NCBI GenBank assembly: GCA_947623455.1
Contig: OX392527.1
Location: forward strand, 9,916,001-9,980,000
Source of the DNA: Mimachlamys varia
Lineage: Eukaryota; Mollusca; Bivalvia; Pectinida; Pectinidae
Direction: 5' to 3'
DNA: 64,000 bases
A program made the position numbers and the translations under genes. Of the stretch, positions 13,021 through 23,706 are shown piece by piece (the stretch's first letter is position 1; each line of letters begins with the position of its first letter). Below the pieces are notes generated by a model that was not told the DNA's origin, made no database searches, and was given only the letters and a program-made list of their open reading frames with translations.

Positions 13021-13499
13021 GATATATCTGTTATGTCAATGAGACTTGAATTTTGAGATTCTCCCCTTTCCTTGAAAGGATTCAGCAAATGATCAGGTTC
13101 AGACTAAATGGTGCATTTCAATGAGGAATTTCTGCCGATATTTGAATCTTTCAATTTTGCTGGGGTTTCTTTTTCCAAAAAAAACAAAGACTTTAAAATA
13201 ATGAATGAAGACTGTAGTATCACTTAGTTACACAGGTTATATAAGTACGAGTTATCTTAATGTTATAGATATTGGAGAGTACTCCCGGCCATGTGGGAGA
13301 ATTCTGTGGTGCGTAATTGTGCTTAACATTTCAAACATATTTGGGTGTTATTTACAAGAAAGCATGCTAAAATCAGATGTTAAAAACGTGAGACTTTATA
13401 ATTTCAAAGGTAGACTTGTAGAGTTGTAACACCACATGCTGTAGATATGCTGACACAGGTCTTGAATGAACATGTTTGTTCATAAGTATCCAATTATGT
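13021..13499. other. No gene seen
   Basis: AT-rich spacer between two minisatellites. A 74-codon ORF at 13205-13429 has no recognisable features. Confidence 0.55.
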
Positions 13500-15424
13500 T
13501 TACTCTTCGTTACGTATGGGTGTTTGGTTGGCCTGCCCTTACTCTTCGTTACGTATGGGTGTTTGGTTGGCCTGCCCTTACTCTTCGTTATGTATGGGTG
13601 TTTGGTTGGCCTGCCCTTACTCATCGTTACGTATGGGTGTTTGGTTGGCCTGCCCTTACTCTTCGTTACGTATGGGTGTTTAGTTGGTCTGCCCTTACTC
13701 TTCGTTATGTATGGGTGTTTGGTTGGCCTGCCCTTACTCATCGTTACGTATGGGTGTTTGGTTGGCCTGCCCTTACTCTTCATTACGTATGGGTGTTTGG
13801 TTAGTCTACCCTTACTCTTCATTACGTATGGGTGTTTGGTTGGCCTGCCCTTACTCTTCGTTACGTATGGGTGTTTGGTTGGCCTGTCCTTATCTTCGTT
13901 ACATATGGGTGTTTGGTTGGTCTACCCTTACTCTTCGTTACGTATGGGTGTTTGGTTGGTCTTCCCTTACTCTTCGTTACGTATGGGTGTTTGGTTGGCC
14001 TGCCCTTACTCTTCGTTACGTATGGGTGTTTGGTTGGTCTACCCTTACTCTTCATTACGTATGGGTGTTTGGTTGGCCTGCCCTTACTCTTCGTTACGTA
14101 TGGGTGTTTGGTTGGCCTGCCCTTACTCTTCGCTACGTATGGGTGTTTGGTTGGCCTGCCCTTACTCTTCGTTACGTATGGGTGTTTGGTTGGCCTGCCC
14201 TTACTCTTCGTTACGTATGGGTGTTTGGTTGGTCTACCCTTACTCTTTGTTACGTATGGGTGTTTGGTTGGCCTGCCCTTACTCTTCGTTACGTATGGGT
14301 GTTTGGTTGGCCTGCCCTTACTCTATGTTACGTATGGGTGTTTGGTTGGTCTTCCCTTACTCTTCGTTACGTATGGGTGTTTGGTTGGTCTGCCCTTACT
14401 CTTCATTACGTATGGCTATTTGGTTGGCCTGCCCTTACTCTTCGTTATGTATGGGTGTTTGGTTGGTCTTCCCTTACTCTTTGTTACGTATGGGTGTTTG
14501 GTTGGCCTGCCCTTACTCTTCGTTACGTATGGGTATTTGGTTGGCCTGCCCTTACTCTTCGTTATGTATGGGTGTTTGGTTGGCCTGTCCTTATCTTCGT
14601 TACGTATGGGTGTTTGGTTGGTCTACCCGTACTCTTCGTTACGTAGGGGTGTTTGGTTGGCCTGCCCTTACTCTTCGTTACGTATGGGTGTTTGGTTGGC
14701 CTGCCCTTACTCTTCGCTACGTATGGGTGTTTGGTTGGCCTGCCCTTACTCTTCGTTACGTATGGGTATTTTGTTGGCCTGCCCTTACTCTTCGTTACGT
14801 ATGGGTGTTTGGTTGGCCTGCCCTTACTCTTCGTTACGTATGGGTGTTTGGTTGGTCTACCCTTACTCTTTGTTACGTATGGGTGTTTGGTTGGCCTGCC
14901 CTTACTCTTCGTTACGTATGGGTGTTTGGTTGGCCTGCCCTTACTCTATGTTACGTATGGGTGTTTGGTTGGTCTTCCCTTACTCTTCGTTACGTATGGG
15001 TGTTTGGTTGGTCTGCCCTTACTCTTCGTTACGTATGGCTATTTGGTTGGCCTGCCCTTACTCTTCGTTATGTATGGGTGTTTGGTTGGTCTTCCCTTAC
15101 TCTTTGTTACGTATGGGTGTTTGGTTGGCCTGCCCTTACTCTTCGTTACGTATGGGTATTTGGTTGGCCTGCCCTTACTCTTCGTTATGTATGGGTGTTT
15201 GGTTGGCCTGTCCTTATCTTCGTTACGTATGGGTGTTTGGTTGGTCTACCCTTACTCTTCATTACGTATGGGTGTTTGGTTGGCCTGCCCTTACTCTTCG
15301 TTACGTATGGGTGTTTGGTTGGCCTGCCCTTACTCTTCGTTACGTATGGGTGTTTGGTTGGCCTGCCCTTACTCTTCGTTAAGTATGGGTGTTTGGTTGG
15401 TCTGCCCTTACTCTTCGTTACGTA
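13500..15424. repeat. 39-bp minisatellite, ~49 copies
   Basis: Units of CTTACTCTTCGTTACGTATG followed by GGTGTTTGGTTGGCCTGCC. Since 39 is a multiple of three the array is open in several frames (709 codons at 13476-15605, 516 codons at 13832). Occasional 38-bp units (CTGTCCTTATCTTCG) switch frame. A block of 15-16 units is repeated: CGCTACGTAT at 14131 and 14715 (offset ~585), CTCTATGTTA at 14321 and 14945 (offset 624). The last unit is split by the mariner element. Confidence 0.96.
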
Positions 15425-16759
15425 CGAGGGGTGTTCCATAAATAATGTCATCTGTGCTTTATTTGCGGAAATCGTGCAATTTATGCACAAAACCACCTGG
15501 TGTCGATTGAGTGATCACTGGCTCGTGACACAGGTAAATATCTTTCCACACGTTCACTGGCCTCGGTACAGTGTACATCGTTTCATAGCCTATTCGTTAG
15601 ACTAGACCCAAAATGACAGGAAAACGAGCTGAAAATGATCTTGAAATTAGGGCCTATATAAAAGGTAGGTCATTATTCGGCATAAAGGCTGTAGATATTC
15701 ACCGCGAGGTGTGTGACATTTATGGGGAGGGCCAAATGTCTCACAGGACTGTTTGTAGGTGGGTAGGTAAATTTAGTGCTGGGCAGCAGCAACTGAAAGA
15801 TGCTGCTCACCCAGGTCGTCCTGCAATAACTACACCAAAGGTAACATAGAAAAAATCCGAAATATCCTCCAAACTGATGCTCGATTCACGGTAAGACAAT
15901 TGGCTCGAATGACAAACTTGTCGTTAGCAAGAGTTCATGCAATTTTGAAGAAACACCTAAAAGTTAGAAAGATAAATGCAAGATGGATACCCCATTTGTT
16001 AACGGATGAGCAACAGAAGACATGTGTAACAATGGCAAAAAACTTTTCAAAATGTACCAAAAATATAGTAAAAAGGCTTTTGATAATATAGTCACTGGTG
16101 ATGAGACCTGGGTGTATTATTTTGAACCAAAGCGGAAAGTTGCCAACCGAATATGGGCCACTAAAAAATGCCAGATACCCAAGTATTGCCAAATGAATAC
16201 GAACGGTAAAGAAGGTTTTGTATGCTGTTTTTTTCACTAATAAAGGTCCAGCTATTCAAATCCCGGTGCCAAAAGGCAGAAAGGTCACAGGCAAGTTCTA
16301 TAAAAACGTTGTTCTGAGAAAGTTGAAGAACTACTACAAAAGTTGCCGCCCCAAAACAGCACTTAAGTATGTCCGACTTTTGCATGATAATGCACCCGCT
16401 CACAAGGCACGTATTGTGACTGACTTTTTGGAGTCAGAGAAGGTTACCGTCCTTCCGCACCCTCCGTATTCGCCAGACTTGGCCCCCTGTGACTATTTTC
16501 TCTTTCCAAAACTTAAATATCATTTATCTGGAAGGAGATACAATTCGAGAAATGCCCTTGGATCTGCTGTTTATCAGTGTCTGATGGGTGTACCCATTGA
16601 AGAGTATGAAAAATGCTTCCAAAAATGGATTGACCGGCTAAAAAGGTGTGTTCTGGCTGGCGGAGAGTATTTTGAAGGGCAGAGCAAATTAAAATGAACA
16701 AAAGCACTTCCGCTATATGAGCACCGATGCAAGTGACATTATTTTTGGAACACCCCTCG
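15425..16759 (+). mobile_element. mariner transposon, 1335 bp, inserted in the 39-bp minisatellite
   Basis: The 26-bp terminal inverted repeats are at 15425-15450 and 16734-16759; both begin CGAGGGGTGTTCCA when read inward and differ at one base. The target duplication is TA (15423-15424 and 16760-16761). Removing the element would restore ACGTATGGGTGTTTGG of the surrounding repeat, so the insertion point is certain. The internal gene encodes a DD34D transposase with frameshifts, so the copy cannot move by itself. Confidence 0.97.
15613..16697 (+). pseudogene. mariner DD34D transposase, frameshifted
   Basis: The N-terminal part (15613-15849) has the helix-turn-helix region of mariner transposases (HREVCDIYGEGQMSHRTVCRW) and a GRP motif in the linker. 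The catalytic Asp residues are in TGDETWVY (Asp codon at 16100), LLHDNAPAH (16386) and APCDYF (16491); the last two are separated by 34 residues, the mariner DD34D signature, and HPPYSPDLAP precedes the third. The reading frame changes near 15845, between about 16045 and 16080, and between about 16195 and 16240, so the gene is broken in at least three places. The stop is at 16695-16697. Confidence 0.95.
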
Positions 16760-16792
16760 TATGGGTGTTTGGTTGGCCTGCCCTTACTATAT
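16760..16792. repeat. Right remnant of the split 39-bp minisatellite unit
   Basis: TATGGGTGTTTGGTTGGCCT plus GCCCTTACT continues the 39-bp unit on the right of the mariner element, after which single-copy sequence begins. Confidence 0.93.
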
Positions 16793-18224
16793 ACATCGTT
16801 TACCTTTGTAAAGGTACAGGTAGTAGTGCACCTCACATGAAATCTGTCAAGTGTACAAATATTGGGGGCTTTTGTCTTTGATAGGGAGGTGAGGATTGAC
16901 ATTTGATTCTTTTCTCAATGTACTTTTTAAAGCACTTGACTGTATCCCAGTACTGCATATAGACAGATTTGGTACAAAGTGGCTGTGTATCCAGGCTTAT
17001 CTTGTAGAGAGTGTAGTGACTCTACCACCTTTTATTGTCCTTTACCTTGAATTAAACAGAATTAAAACACAGGTGTACTGTACCGTATGATTCATATTGT
17101 AAATGCTATCAATTGCTTTTGGGGAAGTACAGATTACTGTTTTAGATTTCAGTCTTGGAAACTTGGGCATTTTCTAATTTCAAAATAGTTTTTTTCATAT
17201 TTGATTATACCTATAGGTTAAAGTTGGTCCCGTTTCATTACATGGCCAGTGAAAAGTTTACATAGGCTTAATAGCGCTGTGGTGATATCAATAACTAAAT
17301 GGCTTCATAGAAACTTAAGCATTTGAAATTGAAAAACTGATATTTCCATCAACAGTTTGAATATTTTTTTCTTTGATCTTTGAATATATACAGCAAAAGT
17401 GATTTGTATAATTACTCAATATTTATCAGGAAACCCACATTGATTTAGTATAAAATACATGTTGTTGTATGTTCTGGTTTCAGACTTCTTGTCATAGTAA
17501 ATGTTGAAGGGGAATAAAAATTACAAATAAAAAAAGCCTTTTAATTTATAACAATATGGTCAAAGTAAATTAAGTGGCATGTGAAATTGCCTGCAGTAAA
17601 ATCCAAAGTGCCTGGAGAATGATTAAGCCAGGTTCTGTATAACTTTGGTGTATGAAGTGTTTTTTGAATTCCTGCAGCCTTATTTTAGTGTTAACTTGTA
17701 AATGTAGTTGTACATTCCTATGTGTAAGGAGAACGTTATGTGATGTTTGTTTATAGCTTTAGGCTTGGCAGTCTTTTTTCTGACCATCCCCAATACTCAT
17801 TTCTTGGTCAATATACATAGTATACAAATGCATATTTTGTTTGTCAAAGATTTTTAAATGTCTTTTAACAGATGTCAGAAGAATTTTTTGAAATGTGGAA
17901 TTGGCAAATTTCAGTGTCAGTCCATCCAAATTTCTGTCAAGTGAGAGATTGAGCTTGACACTAGCTTCCTGTAAATTGTTTTGTAGATTTGTGAGAAAGT
18001 TTGTCACACATATCTCATTGGTAGACTGTACAATATCATGTTACAAGATTGATCCTATGTCCAGTACTTTCCACCATGGCTGTTTGATTCTTGTTTTGTG
18101 TGAGGGGTGTTTGTACATCATTGTACCTGTATAGGTGTTCATTGATTAAGTAGACTGTGTGCGACACAGTAATCCAGGCAGACTTAACATTGACACCAAT
18201 TGTTCTACAATCAATTACTTTACT
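16793..18224. other. No gene seen
   Basis: AT-rich sequence. ORFs at 17759-18007 (-) and 17895-18134 (+) overlap on opposite strands and show no known motif. Confidence 0.6.
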
Positions 18225-19787
18225 ACAGTCCCTTTATCAGGGGCCTCCTCAATACAGACTCAGGATAGCTCACCCCACAGTCCCTTTATCAGGGGCCTCC
18301 TCAATACAGACTCAGAATAGCTCACCCCACAGTCCCTTTATCAGGGGCCTCCTCAATACAGACTCAGGATAGCTCACCCCACAGTCCCTTTATCAGGGGC
18401 CTCCTCAATACAGACTCAGGATAGCTCACCCCACAGTCCCTTTATCAGGGGCCTCCTCAATACAGACTCAGAATAGCTCACCCCACAGTCCCTTTATCAG
18501 GGGCCTCCTCAATACAGACTCAGAATAGCTCACCCCACAGTCCCTTTATCAGGGGCCTCCTCAATACAGACTCAGGATAGCTCACCCCACAGTCCCATTA
18601 TCAGGGGCCTCCTCAATACAGACTCAGAATAGCTAACCCAACAGTCCCTTTATCAGGGGCCTCCTCAATACAGACTCAGGATAGCTCACCCCACAGTCCC
18701 TTTATCAGGGGCCTCCTCAATACAGACTCAGAATAGCTCACCCCACAGTCCCTTTATCAGGGGCCTCCTCAATACAGACTCAGAATAGCTCACCCCACAG
18801 TCCCTTTATCAGGGGCCTCCTCAATACAGACTCAGGATAGCTCACCCCACAGTCCCATTATCAGGGGCCTCCTCAATACAGACTCAGAATAGCTAACCCA
18901 ACAGTCCCTTTATCAGGGGCCTCCTCAATACAGACTCAGGATAGCTCACCCCACAGTCCCTTTATCAGGGGCCTCCTCAATACAGACTCAGGATAGCTCA
19001 CCCCACAGTCCCTTTATCAGGGGCCTCCTCAATACAGACTCAGAATAGCTCACCCCACAGTCCCTTTATCAGGGGCCTCCTCAATACAGACTCAGGATAG
19101 CTCACCCCACAGTCCCATTATCAGGGGCCTCCTCAATACAGACTCAGAATAGCTAACCCAACAGTCCCTTTATCAGGGGCCTCCTCAATACACACTCAGG
19201 ATAGCTCACCCCACAGTCCCTTTATCAGGGGCCTCCTCAATACAGACTCAGGATAGCTCACCCCACAGTCCCTTTATCAGGGGCCTCCTCAATACAGACT
19301 CAGAATAGCTCACCCCACAGTCCCTTTATCAGGGGCCTCCTCAATACAGACTCAGGATAGCTCACCCCACAGTCCCTTTATCAGGGGCCTCCTCAATACA
19401 GACTCAGGATAGCTCACCCCACAGTCCCTTTATCAGGGGCCTCCTCAATACACACTCAGGATAGCTCACCCCACAGTCCCATTATCAGGGGCCTCCTCAA
19501 TACAGACTCAGGATAGCTCACCCCACAGTCCCTTTATCAGGGGCCTCCTCAATACAGACTCAGGATAGCTAACCCAACAGACCCTTTATCAGGGGCCTCC
19601 TCAATACAGACTCAGGATAGCTCACCCCACAGTCCCTTTATCAGGGGCCTCCTCAATACAGACTCAGGATAGCTAACCCAACAGTCCCTTTATCAGGGGC
19701 CTCCTCAATACAGACTCAGGATAGCTCACCCCACAGTCCCTTTATCAGGGGCCTCCTCAATACAGACTCAGGATAGCTCACCCCACA
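18225..19787. repeat. 52-bp minisatellite, ~30 copies, 5-unit higher order
   Basis: Units contain ACAGTCCCTTTATCAGGGGC, CTCCTCAATACAGACTCAGG and ATAGCTCACCCC. Copies differ by few bases. A variant unit with CCCATTATC followed by AGCTAACCCAACAG recurs at 18594, 18854 and 19114, exactly 260 bp (five units) apart, so part of the array was amplified as a pentamer. Confidence 0.97.
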
Positions 19788-19890
19788 TTGCTAAGGGGAA
19801 TGACATTTTCATCCCAGTGTCTTTTTTCCCTTGTTTATGGGAACATACCATCAGAAATTCTTCCCTCTACTTTTGGTGGCAGCCAACAAT

Positions 19891-20900
19891 GTAGCTTCAC
19901 CATGTTGACAGGTTGGGGGTGATTCGTGAAGTTTCTATGTGTAGCTACACCATGTTGATAGGTTGGGGGTGATTTGTGAAGTTTCTATATGTAGCTTCAC
20001 CATGTTGACAGGTCGGGGGGTGATTCATGAAGTTACTATGTGTAGCTTCACCATGTTGACAGGTTGGGGGTGATTCGTGAAGTTCCTACATGTAGCTTCA
20101 CCATGTTGACAGGTCAGGGTGATTCGTGAAGTTACTATATGTAGCTTCACCATGTTGACAGGTTGGGGGTGATTCGTGAAGTTCCTATATGTAGCTTCAC
20201 CATATTGACAGGTTGGGGGTGATTCGTGTGGTTACTATATGTACATGTAGCTTCACCATGTTGACAGGTTGGGGGTGATTCGTGAAGTTACTATATGTAG
20301 CTTCACCATGTTGACAGGTCAGGGGTGATTTGTGAAGTTCCTTTATGTAGATTAACCATGTTGACAGGTTGGGGGTGATTTGTGAAGTTTCTATGTGTAG
20401 CTACACCATGTTGACAGGTTGGGGGTGATTCGTGAAGTAACTATATATAGCTTCACCATGTTGACAGGTCGGGGGTGATTCGTGAAGTTCCTGTATGTAG
20501 ATTCACCATGTTGACAGGTTTGGGGTGATTCGTGAAGTTCCTGTATGTAGATTCACCATGTTGACAGATTGGGGGTGATTCGTGAAGTTACTATATGTAG
20601 CTTCACCATGTTGACAGTTTGGGGGTGATTCGTGAAGTTCCTATATGTAGCTTCACCATGTTGACAGGTTAGGGGTGATTCGTGTGGTTACTATATGTAC
20701 ATGTAGCTTCATCATGTTGACAGGTTGGGGGTGATTCGTGAAGTTACTATGTGTAGCTTCACCATGTTGACAGGTTGGGGGTGATTCATGAAATTCCTAT
20801 ATGTAGCTTCACCATGTTGACAGGTTGGGGGTGAATCGGGAAGTTACTATATGTAGCTTCACCATGTTGACAGGTCGGGGGTGATTCGTGAAGTTACTTT
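19891..20900. repeat. ~50-bp minisatellite, ~20 copies
   Basis: Units of GTAGCTTCACCATGTTGACA, GGTTGGGGGTGATTCGTGAA and GTTACTATAT. Two units (about 20240 and 20695) have an extra GTACAT. Confidence 0.96.
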
Positions 20901-22642
20901 ATGTGTTGATTCATGTTACAATTTATTAAGATAGAAGCATTTAAGTAGACATTTTTGTTTTTGAATGGAAAACCCATCATTTTTCTTTTAGTGCTTTGCC
21001 TTGTGTGGGGTAGTGTATCACTGACAAGCATTTCAAAAAGCATTGTATATAATATATAACTGTACACTGAGTGACTATTAACAAATTTAAAGTAGGACAA
21101 CATTTAGAAGCTTACAAAGGGTTGCATGTATTGAAATTAAATGATTTAGGAATCACCTTGTGAATGTTGGATACATCCTTGGAACCTTAATTATTATACC
21201 TGTGATGGTAATATGATACAACCATATATACACATTTTGAAAACACTTGAAGGTTTTTAAAAAGCACACTCTACAGATTTGTATGGAAGGTTTTGGAATT
21301 AAGGATTAACAAGTTATGAAGTGAGTTTCAAGATTTTTGGTATTTAATAAAACACACACACACGGTGCACTGTTCACCTGGATAAGAGATAAGTATATAG
21401 AGGATTGGCAAGTTGTTGAAGTTTTGGAGGGTTATGTAGACTGAACTGATTGTCTAGAAAGTCTAAGATTAGCCCTGTACGGCTGACACATGCTCCCCCA
21501 GGATACAGGTATCCGGGACGCCCAGGAATGCCCTATCATTGAACTTACCACGTCCCTAATTAGTCAAAGTGACTGACTGCCGCCTTTGTTTGAAACAAAT
21601 GGTAGTAGTTGAAGAATAAAGGAATTGAACTTTTTAAAAGGACTTGAGATTGTCAATGATTCATATTCAACAATATTTTAGCTTGACTTTTATAGATAAA
21701 ATATTGGTGATAGGTAACAATAGCATGAGTTATATAATTATAAGCCTCGGTTCCCCATGCTTGTTGATAATGTCTCGGAATGGTGGGCCTTGGTTGTCTG
21801 ATACTCTGTCAGAATTAGATATAGTAAACCGAGGCCAATGGAAGTCAGGGTTTTATTAGGAGGTTTTGGGAATTGGACCCCGAGATCAAATTGGGAAAAA
21901 TTGATCGACATAACAGCTTTTTTGGAAATTTTGACAAACACTATTATGACAACTAAATACATAATTTTTTTTCTAAATTAATATTTAAAGCACTGTCTGC
22001 TGTCAGTACTCATGACATTTACAGCCCATATCTTTCTTGTTTCTTATTAAACTTAATGTCACAAGAAGCTCCTCAAACATGTAAACCCACAAAAAATTTT
22101 TCAAGTGCCTGAATTGGGAATTTTTTGGGGGAAATTTGGGGAAAATCACACCTTTTTTTCATTGGGAATAGGTCCGTTTACCAGACCTAAAAAGAGAGGT
22201 GATAAAGCCCTGAAGTCGAACTTATTCTTATCATATCATCATCTTTTTTTACAATAAAAATCTTGGGAGGTTTATAGGTTTTTCTTTCTTTGGACTACAT
22301 ATTATTGTTGCTGTGATAATTTGATTGTATACAATACATTAAATCAAGTTTAAAAAAGACTATTTTGTGTTTTGTTTTTTTTGTGGCAACTGTACAACTG
22401 CTAAAATGACAATTTTTGCAGAATTTCGTACTCTGGTTAATTCAGAAATAATGTGCTATCAGTGGTGTATTTTTGTGGAATGTACATGTATGTATTATGA
22501 TAACTACAAAAAATAAATGATTTTGTTACTCTCATCCTTAAACACATCTGATCTAAGTCTTGGTTAACCAATTATTTTCTGTATGGAAACATCTAGTAGT
22601 AGAAGATAGTGGATTAAAGTTGTTTGTGGTTTGCACTTTCAG
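20901..22642. other. No gene seen; intron sequence upstream of the first BICC1 exon found
   Basis: AT-rich sequence ending in the acceptor of exon 22643-22722. I looked here for the preceding BICC1 exon (expected to encode a WPSKLKIG-like stretch) and did not find it. Confidence 0.6.
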
Positions 22643-22722
22643 ACCCACACATCAAGGTGATAGGGAACCCAGAAGATGTCAAGGCAGCCAAGGACAGCAT
22701 CATGACCATTCTAGACACAAAG
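22643..22722 (+). CDS. BICC1: BICC1 exon: end of the first KH-like region
   Basis: The 80-nt exon follows a pyrimidine-rich acceptor (GCACTTTCAG) and ends at AAG|GTCAGT. With one G from the previous exon it reads DPHIKVIGNPEDVKAAKD and then SIMTILDTK, matching the human segment DPHIKVSGKKEDVKEAKE that closes the first KH-like region. It enters in phase 1 and leaves in phase 0, which fits the next exon. The preceding exon, which should encode the conserved WPSKLKIG region, was not found in the 22.6 kb upstream. A 45-bp minisatellite starts directly at this exon's donor. Confidence 0.88.
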
Positions 22723-23043
22723 GTCAGTACAAGGTCACACACAAGTAGGTCACAGCACCCCTGGGTGATCAGTACCAGGTCACACACAAGTAGGTCACAG
22801 CATCCCTGGGTGATCAGTACCAGGTCACACACAAGTAGGTCACAGCATCCCTGGGTGATCAGTACCAGGTCACACACAAGTAGGTCATAGCACCCTGTGT
22901 GATCAATACCAGGTCACACACAAGTAGGTCGCAGCACCCCTGGGTGATCAGTACCAGGTCACACACAAGTAGGTCACAGCACCCGTGGGTGATCAGTACC
23001 CGGTCACACACAAGTAGGTCACAGCACCCGTGGGTGATCAGTA
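22723..23043. repeat. 45-bp array starting at a BICC1 donor, ~7 copies
   Basis: Units of GGTCACACACAAGTAGGTCA, CAGCACCCCTGGGTGATCAG and TACCA. The real donor reads AAAG|GTCAGTACAAGGTCAC; the copies read GATCAGTACCAGGTCAC, so the splice GT has become AT in each. The array starts at the splice junction itself. Confidence 0.93.
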
Positions 23044-23706
23044 CAAATCACTTAGAAATTTCTCCCAAGGAAAATAGACTATCAATCTTTTTTAGTTTTG
23101 AAAAAATAGAGAAGTAAGATGAAGTAGGATGTATCCCATATAGAAAGTCTGCACTGTTATAAAGACATAGGCGTTAGTGATAACAGTCGATGCTGGAGTT
23201 GATATTTACGAAAAAAACTTACCAGTGTTATTTTATTTTTGTTCAGTTATTAAAAAAATGCAATTCTTTCCCATGATGTTTTTGAGTAGTCGTCAAACTA
23301 CTTAGTTAGAAAACATTTTTAATTAGAAATTTATTACAAGCAGATGGTTTAATTAATGTACTTGATGTGTAAAAAGTTCTTCATGAAGTTTTAACTGACC
23401 TGATGTGGTAAACATCATAACGTAATAGGCAGTCAGTGCTGTTATTATCAGTCTATTACAAGATAAATCAGATAGGACAGGGCTTGGGGGGAAAGTTGAA
23501 TTTAAGTCCCTTCCATGTAAAGGAAATGGAAATATATATTAAAATGAAGGAGTAAAATCTATCACTTGGCTGGTGTAATGTGCGGCGGCACTTGACTTTA
23601 TCTGACATTCAACCATCATTGTAATTGAAATAAGATGTAAGTCTGAAAAAGATATGACATAGGGGGAGTGTGGAATGAGTCATAGTGCTGGGACAGGCTT
23701 ATATAC
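23044..23706. other. Intron sequence, nothing recognised
   Basis: AT-rich, between the 45-bp array and the 7-kb compound array. No ORF or element recognised. Confidence 0.6.

Noticed and set aside
13476..15605. 709-codon ORF with a 13-residue repeat
   Set aside because: It follows the 39-bp period of a minisatellite, is open in several frames and on the other strand, and runs into the mariner insertion; no start context or domain supports a protein.
17225..17290. A WPVK-like translation that could recall the BICC1 WPSKLKIG region
   Set aside because: Flanking residues do not match and there is no acceptor at the right place.
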